The notes: a model not told the origin generated them from the sequence alone. Shown: positions 25,806 to 35,100, counted from the first letter of the stretch. The stretch is 36,791 nt of DNA from Bacteroidales bacterium (GCA_017544265.1 JAFYEM010000009.1:1-36791); one strand, 5' to 3'. Numbers and translations: made by a program.

Positions 25806-25813
25806 CAAATTTA
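25806..25813 (-). promoter_or_regulatory. Candidate -7 promoter element for the yigZ-serC-serA operon
   Basis: TAAATTTG on the minus strand matches TAnnTTTG. Seven nucleotides separate it from the yigZ ATG, the same very short spacing as at cmk. Confidence 0.5.
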
Positions 25814-25886
25814 ACAATTATTTAGAAAAAGAGAAAAAATAACTTGGATAAAGCACAAAGATATTTTTTCGGCACATTATTTTTAC

Positions 25887-25894
25887 TAACTTTG
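25887..25894 (+). promoter_or_regulatory. Candidate -7 promoter element for the pRiA4b-like gene and miaA
   Basis: TAACTTTG matches TAnnTTTG and lies 18 nt before the ATG at 25913. Confidence 0.5.
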
Positions 25895-25912
25895 AACTCT
25901 AAAACAGTTGGT

Positions 25913-26500
25913 ATGGTACTTCAGTATAGAGTTTCGCTTCCCGGCATCAAGGGTTTCAACAGGGTTTATCATATTGATTCCAAGGCCACCTTGTATGATT
26001 TTCACAAGCAGATGCGCTCCGATATGGAATTCCCGCAGGACCAGTTGATAATGTTCAAGGCCCTCGGCGAAGACGATCAGGTAATAGCCCGCTACGGACT
26101 TTTCAGCCTCGGCTACGGTGCCGTGGACGAGATCTCCATGGAAAAAACCATCGCCGACGGCATCACTCATTTCATATATTTCTATGACGTCACCTTCCGG
26201 AAGAGCGTAGTGGTCACTTTCGAAGGCAAGGTCGATGACGCCGCGCCTGTGTCCTATCCCACCATAGTGGAGGAGAAAGGCCCGAATCCCGTTGAATTCG
26301 AGAACGGTTATGTGGCCTATGAGGACCTTCCGGAGGACCAGAAGCACATCCATCCCGGAGCCCGCGCAGCCCTGGCGGCGATTCTCGCCGGTGGCTCGGA
26401 CGACGAGGATGAGGATTTCGATGAAGACGATGAAGACCTCGAGGAGGAGGACGATTCGGACGAAGACGGCAAGGAAATTTACGACGGCTCTGAATTCTGA
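25913..26500 (+). CDS. Plasmid pRiA4b ORF-3-like protein with an acidic tail
   Basis: A 195-residue cytoplasmic protein. The first 110 residues (VLQYRVSLPGIKGFNRVYHID, then TLYDFHKQM and HFIYFYDVTFRKSVVVTFEG) match the pRiA4b ORF-3-like fold, also annotated as an IS1096 TnpR-like domain. The last 35 or so residues are an extreme acidic tail (runs such as DEDEDFDEDDEDLEEED), which may contact a basic partner such as RNA-bound protein. I chose the ATG at 25913 since the family begins here and a promoter lies just upstream; a TTG at 25844 would include the promoter. The stop overlaps miaA as TGATG. No transposase is nearby, so the mobile-element name should not be read as function. Confidence 0.8.
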   Translation: MVLQYRVSLPGIKGFNRVYHIDSKATLYDFHKQMRSDMEFPQDQLIMFKALGEDDQVIARYGLFSLGYGAVDEISMEKTIADGITHFIYFYDVTFRKSVVVTFEGKVDDAAPVSYPTIVEEKGPNPVEFENGYVAYEDLPEDQKHIHPGARAALAAILAGGSDDEDEDFDEDDEDLEEEDDSDEDGKEIYDGSEF

Positions 26501-27360
26501 TGCGGCGGCGGATCCTACTCATCGTCGGCCCCACTGCGGTGGGAAAAACGGCCTACAGCATTGAAAAGGCCCTTGAGTACGGCTCCCCGATAATTTCCTG
26601 CGATTCCCGCCAGATATACAAGGAAATGCCCATAGGCACTGCTGCTCCTTCCATAAGGGACAGGCAGATGGTGCGGCATTATTTCGTACGCGACCGTTCC
26701 ATAACCCAGACATGCACTGCGGGAGACTATGAACTTGAGGCGATAGATCTGGTGGAAAAACTTTTCGACCGCGGCCATGAAACGCTTGTCATGACCGGTG
26801 GCTCGATGCTATGGGCAGATGCCTTCTGCTACGGCCTGGACGAATTTCCTGACATTCCTTCCGAAATCCGCACCCACCTCATGAAGTGCCTGGAGTCCGA
26901 GGGACTGCCGGTGCTTGCGGACGAACTGCGGAGATGCGATCCCCAATCCTATAATACTATAGACATAAATAATCCACAAAGGGTGATTCGCGCCCTCGAG
27001 GTCACTGTTTTCACAGGCAGACCCTTCTCCTCTTTCAAGACTGCTCCCAAGCGCCAGAGGAGCTTCGAGATTGAAAAAATAGGCCTTCGCCGCGACCGGG
27101 ACGAACTCTACAGAAGAATAGATGAAAGGGTGGACCTGATGTTCAAGCGCGGCTTGATCGAGGAAGCCCGCCGGCTCTATGACTACCGCAGTCTGCCCGC
27201 CCTGCAGACCGTCGGATACCGCGAACTCTTCGAATATTTCAGCGGTCAGTGTTCCCTGGACGCAGCCATAGGCCACATCAAGCGCGCCACCCACAACTAC
27301 GCCAAGCGCCAGATGACCTGGTGGAAACGCGACAGTTCCATTCAGTGGATTGACCTTTAG
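26500..27360 (+). CDS. miaA: tRNA dimethylallyltransferase
   Basis: A 286-residue enzyme that transfers a dimethylallyl group to A37 of tRNAs reading UNN codons. The P-loop GPTAVGKT is at 10-17, with SCDSRQIYKEMPIGTAAP and TGGSMLWADAF for substrate binding. The family's C-terminal segment LQTVGYRELFEYF and HNYAKRQMTWWKR is intact. At 286 residues it is slightly shorter than the E. coli enzyme but similar to Bacteroidetes homologues. It shares a TGATG overlap with the pRiA4b-like gene. A region of hairpin repeats begins about 20 bp after its stop. Confidence 0.95.
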   Translation: MRRRILLIVGPTAVGKTAYSIEKALEYGSPIISCDSRQIYKEMPIGTAAPSIRDRQMVRHYFVRDRSITQTCTAGDYELEAIDLVEKLFDRGHETLVMTGGSMLWADAFCYGLDEFPDIPSEIRTHLMKCLESEGLPVLADELRRCDPQSYNTIDINNPQRVIRALEVTVFTGRPFSSFKTAPKRQRSFEIEKIGLRRDRDELYRRIDERVDLMFKRGLIEEARRLYDYRSLPALQTVGYRELFEYFSGQCSLDAAIGHIKRATHNYAKRQMTWWKRDSSIQWIDL

Positions 27361-27378
27361 TTTCTTTTGATCCTTCCA

Positions 27379-27545
27379 ACTGACGGCGGTGCGGAGTACG
27401 TCGGCAGCGGCGGTGACGTTCCGGGGGGGGCATCGACACCCTGAACGCCCCACGGGGCGTCACCGACGCGGAAGACGACGGCAGCTGGCAGGGTTCCGGC
27501 GGCATCGACCCCCTATTAAGCCGCCGGGGCCCTGTCAGCTGGCGG
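27379..27545. repeat. Palindromic element, third copy, intergenic
   Basis: Lies between miaA and the convergent TolC-family gene. It starts with CTGACGGCGGTGCGG, matching the junction between hairpins 2 and 3 of blocks A and B. Hairpin C3 (27407-27469) follows, with CGGTGACG/CGTCACCG in place of CGTTGACG/CGTCAACG. C2 (27482-27541) has CAGCTGGCAGGG/CCCTGTCAGCTG and a perfect inner CCGGCGGC/GCCGCCGG stem. Loop cores are at 27432-27442 and 27504-27514. The order of the hairpins is reversed relative to A and B. There is no open frame like those in lptB and dnaX. Confidence 0.9.
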
Positions 27546-27558
27546 CGGAGGAAGGCTC

Positions 27559-27581
27559 AGGTGGTAATTCTTTGACCACCT
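27559..27581. repeat. Inverted repeat between convergent genes
   Basis: AGGTGGT and ACCACCT form a 7-bp stem with a 9-nt loop. No T-run follows on either strand, so a terminator role for miaA or the TolC-family gene is only possible, not shown. Confidence 0.45.
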
Positions 27582-27629
27582 AAGCCCACTCTGCAAGGGT
27601 TGGACGACGGGGAGGAAGGAGCCGGGGCG

Positions 27630-29135
27630 TTACGGGCGGAGTTCGCCCTGGGCCCGGAGGAGGTTGGAGGTGGCGAGGCGGAGTTCGACGGAGGCGTCGA
27701 TGGCCTCGGTACCGGCCTGGAGCCATGCGGTCTGGGCGGAAAGCAGGGTCCTGGTGTCTATTGTGCCGGCTTCGAAACCGGCGGTGGCGACGCTGAGGTT
27801 TTCACGGGCACTCTCAAGGTAGTCCGAGGAGAGTTTCACCCGCTGCAGGGCCTGGTCGCAGGCGTCTGAGCACTGGCTCACCTGAAGGCTTATCATCTCG
27901 CGGGCATCCTGGTAGCGCTCGCGGTAGAGACTCGCTTCGGCTTTCGCCCTGCGGTACTTCTGAAGAGCCTCGAAGCCGTGGAAAATAGGAATCTTCACCA
28001 TTATGCCCACGCTGAATGCCCCTCCGAACTTCTTCTGGAAGCCGTGGTACATGTTTGGATTCGACAACATGTAATTTGCCGTAAGTCCGACCTGGGGCAT
28101 CATATCGGCCCGGGCCATTCCGGCCTTCTTGTCATAGATATCCCCGGCAAGGGCAAGGCTGCGGGTTTCCGGGCGGTCTGACAATATGGACTCCAGGTCC
28201 TTTTCCGCGACTGCTTCCGGCTGGGGAGAAAGCATGGACTCTTCGTCTTCCAGGACAATCTCCGAATCAAGGGGAAGGCCCGTCCTCTTGCAGAGGAGCA
28301 TTTTTGCAAGGGCAAGGCCGTTTGTAGCCTTGTTGAGCATCAGTTCAGCCTCTCCCGCCTTGACCTTTACCGACAGGGCGTCAGAAGCCGTCGCCACTCC
28401 GGCCCCGACAGCTATCTCGACATCCTTCTGAATGCTTTGGAGAAGGTCCGAATAGGCCTCGGCGAGCCGCTTCTTGCCCGCAATCGACACTATCTGCCAG
28501 TAGGCTGCGTCCACATCCACAATAATGTCCGCATACTGCATTCCGTACTGCTCCCTGGCGAGTTCTTCGGCAAGCCGGGCCGCCTGGTTTGCAAGAACGA
28601 TTTTCCCTCCGGCAAAGACCGGCTGGGTCAGCGAGACCACTCCCAGATAGACATTGCTTATGTCCAACACGAATTCTTTGGCGACACTCTGCCCGATCTG
28701 GTCTATCGGACCGGCGATTCCCAGGTCCGCTATCCTGTCCATGAACTTCTGCCAGAGAGGACTGGCGATGTATTCCGCAAAGAGGTCCGGGCGGGAATTG
28801 ATTTCGTCCTGGACCAGCCTGGCCCACTCATTTATGCCCCCCTGGATATTGGTTCCCAAATTGCTCAGAGCGTCTATGCGCTCGTCGGAAATCATCTGCA
28901 GGGGCTTCTGGTGCCACATATAGGCGCCAGTCGCACTGATTGAGGGGAAATAGTTCGCCATGGCTATCTTGCGGTCATAGCCGGCCAGCTCGATTTCAGT
29001 GCGCTTGATTGAGAGGTCCCTGCTGTTTTCCACGGCAAGGGACCTGCATTTATCCAATGTCAAAACTTCCTGCCCCTTCACAACCAGGGGCAGGAAGACT
29101 AAAACCGACAGAAGGACGCGCCTCACAGTTCCCAT
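27630..29135 (-). CDS. TolC-family outer-membrane protein
   Basis: A 501-residue exported protein with a signal peptide (about 1-22, RRVLLSVLVFLPLVVKGQ) and two outer-membrane-efflux repeats. Family features are the start LTLDKCRSLAVENSRDLSIKR, long alpha-helical stretches, and the closing SVELRLATSNLLRAQGEL. TolC proteins form trimeric channels for efflux or protein export. No adaptor or inner-membrane pump gene is adjacent, so the partner must be elsewhere. The ATG overlaps the ROK kinase stop by 13 bp; co-location with sugar genes may be chance. Substrate cannot be predicted. Confidence 0.9.
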   Translation of the reverse strand: MGTVRRVLLSVLVFLPLVVKGQEVLTLDKCRSLAVENSRDLSIKRTEIELAGYDRKIAMANYFPSISATGAYMWHQKPLQMISDERIDALSNLGTNIQGGINEWARLVQDEINSRPDLFAEYIASPLWQKFMDRIADLGIAGPIDQIGQSVAKEFVLDISNVYLGVVSLTQPVFAGGKIVLANQAARLAEELAREQYGMQYADIIVDVDAAYWQIVSIAGKKRLAEAYSDLLQSIQKDVEIAVGAGVATASDALSVKVKAGEAELMLNKATNGLALAKMLLCKRTGLPLDSEIVLEDEESMLSPQPEAVAEKDLESILSDRPETRSLALAGDIYDKKAGMARADMMPQVGLTANYMLSNPNMYHGFQKKFGGAFSVGIMVKIPIFHGFEALQKYRRAKAEASLYRERYQDAREMISLQVSQCSDACDQALQRVKLSSDYLESARENLSVATAGFEAGTIDTRTLLSAQTAWLQAGTEAIDASVELRLATSNLLRAQGELRP

Positions 29136-30085
29136 GCGAGCGCCGAAGCACCCAGAATGGCGGCATCGCTCTCCTTGAGGGAAGAGAACACAAGTTTCAC
29201 CTTACCCTTCCATAGGTTGAGGACACTGTCGTCCATAGCTTTGCGGATTGGCTCTTCGAGGAATTTCCTCGCTCTGGCGAGACCTCCGAAGAGGACTATC
29301 GCCTCCGGCGCGCTGAAAGCGATGAAGTCTGCGAAAGCGCGGCCGAGAAGGGTTCCGGTGTAGTCGAAAAGCTTCAATGAGAGTTCGTCCCCTTCCTGCG
29401 CGGCTTCGAAAATATCTTTGGAAGTGATATTCTCAATATCCCTCAGACGGGAAGGTTCATCACTTGCAGCCAGCCATTCGCGTGCAGTGCGGGCTATGCC
29501 TATGGCGGAGCAATAGGCCTCGAGACATCCCGCCCTGCCGCAGCCGCAGAGGCGGCCGTTGTTGCGGATGATATTGACATGGCCGAGTTCGCCGGCGAAA
29601 CCGTCATGGCCGTAGAGAACCTTTCCGTCTATCACGATACCGCTGCCGACGCCGGTGCCGAGAGTGATCATGATGAAGTTCTTCATACCCTTGGCAGCAC
29701 CGTAGGTCATCTCACCCACGGCGGCGGCGTTGGCGTCGTTGGTAAGCGACACGGGGATGCCGCCCATAGCCTTGCTGAGCATCTTGGAGAATTCCACTCT
29801 CTCGCGGCCCCATGCCAGGTTCGGAGCATTCTCGATAGTGCCGGTGTAATAGTTCCCGTTGGGAGCGCCGACACCGATACCGCGTATCCGGCCTTCAGCC
29901 TTGGCTTCCGCTATTATAAGTTTGAGTGCGTCTGCAAGATCTTTGATGAAAGGTTCCGCCGTCGGATGATTGTCCGTGCGGATTACAGTCTGGGCGAGGA
30001 TGGTGCCACGGGCATCGACGACGCCGCATTTGGTAGTCTGTCCGCCTGCATCGACGCCGACTACAAGTTTTTCAGTTTCCTGCAT
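29123..30085 (-). CDS. ROK-family sugar kinase, probable glucokinase
   Basis: A 320-residue kinase. ATP-binding VGVDAGGQTTKCGVV (9-23), catalytic D117 in LTNDANAA, and the phosphate loop TLGTGVGSG are present. The ROK zinc site is complete: H169 with C180, C182 and C187 (GRLCGCGRAGC). No DNA-binding domain is fused, so it is an enzyme, not an NagC-like repressor. The neighbouring FucP/GluP-type transporter (3-bp gap) suggests glucose or a related hexose; N-acetylmannosamine or other hexoses remain possible. Confidence 0.9.
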   Translation of the reverse strand: MQETEKLVVGVDAGGQTTKCGVVDARGTILAQTVIRTDNHPTAEPFIKDLADALKLIIAEAKAEGRIRGIGVGAPNGNYYTGTIENAPNLAWGRERVEFSKMLSKAMGGIPVSLTNDANAAAVGEMTYGAAKGMKNFIMITLGTGVGSGIVIDGKVLYGHDGFAGELGHVNIIRNNGRLCGCGRAGCLEAYCSAIGIARTAREWLAASDEPSRLRDIENITSKDIFEAAQEGDELSLKLFDYTGTLLGRAFADFIAFSAPEAIVLFGGLARARKFLEEPIRKAMDDSVLNLWKGKVKLVFSSLKESDAAILGASALAWEL

Positions 30086-30088
30086 AGC

Positions 30089-31369
30089 TTATTTTTTTAC
30101 GGGTTTAGATCCGAGAAGAGCGTACCAGAGCAGGTAGCATACTGCCAGGAGGACGACTATATAGCTCAGCAGATAGTTGCCTGCCGCATCTGCCACTGCG
30201 CCCTGGATCAGAGGGAGGATACCTCCGCCCATGACCATGACCATGAATATGCCGGATGCGATGGAAGTATATTTTCCAAGGCCCTCGACGGCAAGATTGA
30301 AGATAGCGCCCCACATAACAGAGGTACAGAGACCGCAGAGCACAAAGAACATCACACCGACAGGAATTGCCTCGAGGGAGAATCTGAGGTCAGAAGTGAT
30401 GGCCGGGAAGCGGACTGTAGCGGAATTGCCAAGGCACATACCCAATATAAGAAATAACACAGCGAGTGCACTGACGCTGGTAATCATAACCTTGCTGGAA
30501 ACTTTACCGCCAATGGAAGCACCCACCAGACGGCCGCAGAGCATGAGGAACCAGTACATACCGACTATAGTACCTGCCACGGCAGCGCTGATGCCGATCA
30601 CAGGAGAAGTCATATAGAGGTTTACGAAGTTAGGAATACCAACCTCGACACCTACGTAAAGGAAAATTGCGATAATACCGAAAACGAAATGCCTGTAAGA
30701 AAGGGCGCCCTTGACGGAAGCCATGGTGCCTTCTTTCACTTCACCTGCAGGAGCAGCTTTTGCGGCCTCGAGTTCAGGCTCGGGAATATCTGAGAAGAGG
30801 ATGATGACGAATGCCAGGGCGAAGATTCCCATTGCGATGAACAGGGCGGGATTCGCATCGGAAATCTTTGCATTTGCAGCATCCCCGATGAGGTAACCCA
30901 CGAAGACAGGGCAGATGGTCGCAGCGAGAGAGTTGCAGGAACCGCCCCACTGAATCAGCTGGTTGCCCTTGTTTCCGCCGCCGCCGAGAGTATTGAGCAG
31001 AGGATTGACAACCGTGTTGAGCATGCACATTGAGAATCCGGAAACGAAGGCGCCGAGGAGATAGACCCCGAAACTGCCGGCGATGCCGGAAAGGAAGGTA
31101 ATGCACACACCGATGAAGCCGACTGCGACAGCGCCGAGCGCAGTGAACTTATAACCCTTTTTGGCGAGGATCAGTCCGGCCGGCAGGCCCATGAAAGCAT
31201 AGGCAATGAAATTAGCCGCATTTCCAAGCTGGGACATCAGGTTGGATGCGGCAAACTGGTTCTTGACGATGACGCCGAAGGGATTCTGGAGTCCGGTTAC
31301 GAAGGAAATCATCATGAAAAGGAAAAACATGATTCCTATCGCAAGGACATTACTGTTTTTTTTGGCCAT
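30089..31369 (-). CDS. FucP/GluP-type sugar:H+ symporter (MFS)
   Basis: A 426-residue inner-membrane protein with about twelve hydrophobic helices. Its start, LAIGIMFFLFMMISFVTGLQNPF, and the segment LGAFVSGFSMCMLNTVVNPLLNTLG resemble the fucose/glucose/galactose permease group, where the conserved N-P-L loop and a following QLIQWGGSCNSLA segment are typical. It probably imports glucose, galactose or a similar hexose for the ROK kinase encoded 3 bp downstream. A good -7 element precedes it and it diverges from eno. Exact substrate is not determined. Confidence 0.88.
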   Translation of the reverse strand: MAKKNSNVLAIGIMFFLFMMISFVTGLQNPFGVIVKNQFAASNLMSQLGNAANFIAYAFMGLPAGLILAKKGYKFTALGAVAVGFIGVCITFLSGIAGSFGVYLLGAFVSGFSMCMLNTVVNPLLNTLGGGGNKGNQLIQWGGSCNSLAATICPVFVGYLIGDAANAKISDANPALFIAMGIFALAFVIILFSDIPEPELEAAKAAPAGEVKEGTMASVKGALSYRHFVFGIIAIFLYVGVEVGIPNFVNLYMTSPVIGISAAVAGTIVGMYWFLMLCGRLVGASIGGKVSSKVMITSVSALAVLFLILGMCLGNSATVRFPAITSDLRFSLEAIPVGVMFFVLCGLCTSVMWGAIFNLAVEGLGKYTSIASGIFMVMVMGGGILPLIQGAVADAAGNYLLSYIVVLLAVCYLLWYALLGSKPVKK

Positions 31370-31419
31370 TTTGTTTAGATTTTATAGTTGGTATTGTTAT
31401 CTTTCCTCTTAAAATCCTC

Positions 31420-31427
31420 CAAATATA
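31420..31427 (-). promoter_or_regulatory. Candidate -7 promoter element for the sugar transporter operon
   Basis: TATATTTG on the minus strand matches TAnnTTTG, leaving a leader of about 45-50 nt before the transporter ATG. The 147-bp spacer is shared with the divergent eno promoter. Confidence 0.55.
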
Positions 31428-31443
31428 ACAATTCTTTTTCAAT

Positions 31444-31474
31444 TTGTAAATATTGCAGGAAATGGTTAAATTTG
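31444..31474 (+). promoter_or_regulatory. Promoter of eno
   Basis: TTG (31444-31446) and TAAATTTG (31467-31474), separated by 20 nt, match the Bacteroidetes -33/-7 pair. This is the best promoter in the window. The leader would be about 35-40 nt. Confidence 0.65.
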
Positions 31475-31509
31475 CGTCGCAATTTTGACAAACACCTAAT
31501 AACTTATAA

Positions 31510-32826
<1,317 letters not shown>

Positions 32827-32947
32827 ACGCAGCTGCGCCGGTCCCTGTCAGGCAGGGCTCGTTTGGACCGCTATTGGACCGCGTTTGGGCTGCTTTGGAC
32901 CTCTTCCGAGCGTTCTGTGCAACTGCTTGACAGTGAGCGAATTGCTA

Positions 32948-32981
32948 AAAATCGGGTGCTGAGTTTTCAGCACCCGATTTT
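32948..32981. terminator. Strong bidirectional terminator
   Basis: A perfect 15-bp inverted repeat, AAAATCGGGTGCTGA and its complement, encloses the loop GTTT. The A-start and T-end of the stem give U-tracts in both directions. It serves eno and the convergent lipoprotein gene. Confidence 0.9.
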
Positions 32982-33019
32982 CGTTATTCTATTGTTACTC
33001 AACAAGTTACACAGAACGC

Positions 33020-34897
33020 CTATTCGATGGTAACCTTGTAAATACGTTTGTTGCTCTTATCTGATACATAAATATGTGAATAAGAGCTATCAAATGCCAA
33101 ACCATCAACTCGAGGTAACACACCACTTGCCGTAAGCGTTACAATAGTACCGTCTTCAAATCCAGTTGTTCCTCGAACCAACTTTCTGAGGCAATATTGA
33201 TCAGCAATATAGAGGTTGCCTGCACTATCAAATTCCATATCTTGAATATCAGGAGCAAAAGATGCATTTGCGGATACTCCATCTGCTATTGCATCATAAT
33301 TTCCAGATTTTGTTCCGCTTCCAAACATAGCAACAGGGGCAGCACCCTTGGAAGTCACTTTGTATAGCTTGAAACACTCACTCGGTGATCCAGATGAAGC
33401 AGATACAGCAACCACCATCGAACCGTCAGTATCGAACGCAAATGAAAGAGGCCAAGCATATCCAGAAGAAGCAATCCCACTAAAATCAGCATATACTTCA
33501 GAAGGAACCTCACCAGGCAAACCATTCGGAAAAACATAAATCTTTCCAGCAGCGCTACCATCTCCACGACATAGCAAATAGATGCTTCCGTTGTGTTCCT
33601 TTATCTGCATTGGATTATTATATCCCGTACATCCCGTCACTATTGAATAAATCTTTGTAGATAAATCATATTTATAGATGGCGTTTCCAGTAGTTGCGAC
33701 CTTATTTGCAATGTAAAGATTATCTCCTGAATAGCAAACACCATAAGGAGATGCAGGATACTTGGATGCGCTATTCGTTGCGCTTTGGGTTGCCGTCTTA
33801 TTATTAACATCCAGGAAATAAACGTGATACTGCTCACCAGTAACGATAAATTCATCGTCAGTTCTCCTAATAATATCGTGAGGAGTCCTGGCAATAGATG
33901 AAATTAATGTTTCAACTGTGTACTTAGTCAACGTAATCGGCCGCATTTTCTTGATGGTGGCGCGCTCGATTTTCACGTTTTTGGCTACGCGCTCGCTACC
34001 GGGGACGGTTGTGCCGTCTGCGAAGGTAAGGCGGATGTCTATCTCTGGATAGGTATGGGCATCCCCCGGGCCTACGGGAAGAGGTATATAAACTGTAACG
34101 CCATCGTCAGAAGCTCTCTGAGCGGCAGTGGCAGCCGCAATATTCTGGGTAATCTCTTTCTTTCCTGTCACCGCATATGCCTGAAGATACGGTGTTTCTC
34201 CCGTGAATCCACCTGCGGCTGTTTCCCAGTTAACCAAAGATTTCTGAACGTCGCAAATCTTATAGTATTGTCCTGCTTCGCTGGCGGGAGCTGAAATGAC
34301 GAGTTTTGCTGCCTTTGGCGGAAGATACTTATAAGTAACCTTCAAAACTCCGCCAAGGTGCTTAAACTGAAGTGCGGTACCGTCGTCGGTTACTTTTGCA
34401 AGCATCGGAGCTTCAACATTACCATCAAACCAGGTATATCCATCTTTCAATACCAGCTTCAAAGAGCCTTCATCCTCACGCGGAAAAGCTGTTGCACCAG
34501 AGCCGGACGTCTTTGCGGGATAATAGGCGAAAGAATTATTTCCAGTCACGATTTTATCCTCTGAATCAGCATCACGAATAGCGAATTCAGCTTCTCCGGC
34601 CGTATCTTCACCTGAGTAAGTAAAAGTCGTGAATCCATTGGCATTGTTAGAGCGGACTACGATATTATTGCCCTCCTTCCACATAAAGGTTCCGCCGACG
34701 AATGCGGTTTTACTATCGACATCCACGGCGCCTTCGGCAGGAGCCGCGACTAGTGTTTGGATGTTACTGCCGGATAATGGTTCTTCAGTAGCCTCTGACG
34801 CTTCAGGGGCGTCGGTTTCAGGTGCGATTTCCTTGCTGCAGGAAAGAATAGCGGACAGAGTAATAGCTGTCACAAAAAAGAATCTGTTAGTTTTCAT
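33020..34897 (-). CDS. Fimbrillin-like lipoprotein with a C-terminal NHL-type propeller
   Basis: A 625-residue surface lipoprotein. The signal peptide ends at AILSC with C20 lipidated. An N-terminal region (about 40-325) has fimbrillin/Mfa-like segments: FMWKEGNNIVV, FAYYPAKT and LQFKHLGGVLKVTYKYLP. The C-terminal part (about 340-625) is an NHL/SMP-30-like beta-propeller with repeats such as PYGVCYSGDNLYIAN and DMEFDSAGNLYIADQYCLRKL. The start is the ATG at 34897, behind a good GGAGG ribosome site; a TTG five codons upstream is less likely. The propeller part is visibly more A/T-rich than the rest. It follows a 52-residue small gene by 15 bp. Function is unknown; a binding role at the surface is likely. 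Confidence 0.82.
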   Translation of the reverse strand: MKTNRFFFVTAITLSAILSCSKEIAPETDAPEASEATEEPLSGSNIQTLVAAPAEGAVDVDSKTAFVGGTFMWKEGNNIVVRSNNANGFTTFTYSGEDTAGEAEFAIRDADSEDKIVTGNNSFAYYPAKTSGSGATAFPREDEGSLKLVLKDGYTWFDGNVEAPMLAKVTDDGTALQFKHLGGVLKVTYKYLPPKAAKLVISAPASEAGQYYKICDVQKSLVNWETAAGGFTGETPYLQAYAVTGKKEITQNIAAATAAQRASDDGVTVYIPLPVGPGDAHTYPEIDIRLTFADGTTVPGSERVAKNVKIERATIKKMRPITLTKYTVETLISSIARTPHDIIRRTDDEFIVTGEQYHVYFLDVNNKTATQSATNSASKYPASPYGVCYSGDNLYIANKVATTGNAIYKYDLSTKIYSIVTGCTGYNNPMQIKEHNGSIYLLCRGDGSAAGKIYVFPNGLPGEVPSEVYADFSGIASSGYAWPLSFAFDTDGSMVVAVSASSGSPSECFKLYKVTSKGAAPVAMFGSGTKSGNYDAIADGVSANASFAPDIQDMEFDSAGNLYIADQYCLRKLVRGTTGFEDGTIVTLTASGVLPRVDGLAFDSSYSHIYVSDKSNKRIYKVTIE

Positions 34898-34912
34898 AAG
34901 ACTGTCCTCCAA

Positions 34913-35071
34913 TTATTCCCATTCACCGATTTCATCATCGTACAAAAAGCCTTCAAGGCCGGAGCTACTGTCGGTCTTTACACTGTCGACTTTGGTACTT
35001 GCACAGAAACAACGCTCAAAGTCAAGCCTCGACGACCCGACAAATGGCGGAATGTAGTTTGTTTTCATCAT
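34913..35071 (-). CDS. Small protein (52 aa) preceding the lipoprotein gene
   Basis: A 52-residue ORF between the NHL-phosphatase gene and the lipoprotein gene, with an MMKTNYIPPFVGSS start, a central ERCFCAST (two Cys) and an acidic end, YDDEIGEWE. There is no signal peptide. Small proteins with a Pro-rich start, a C-A-S segment and an acidic Trp-containing end often precede surface-lipoprotein genes in Bacteroidales, as I recall; their role is unknown. The gene fills the gap with correct spacing on both sides (29 bp and 15 bp), which supports a real gene. Start may be either of two adjacent ATGs (35071 or 35068). Confidence 0.6.
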   Translation of the reverse strand: MMKTNYIPPFVGSSRLDFERCFCASTKVDSVKTDSSSGLEGFLYDDEIGEWE

Positions 35072-35100
35072 GTTAATTAATTATTTATTTGGTTATTATT

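Noticed and set aside
25913-26500. Insertion sequence or transposon, from the IS1096 TnpR-like name of this family
   Set aside because: There are no terminal inverted repeats, no transposase and no target duplication around the gene; it is tightly coupled to miaA.
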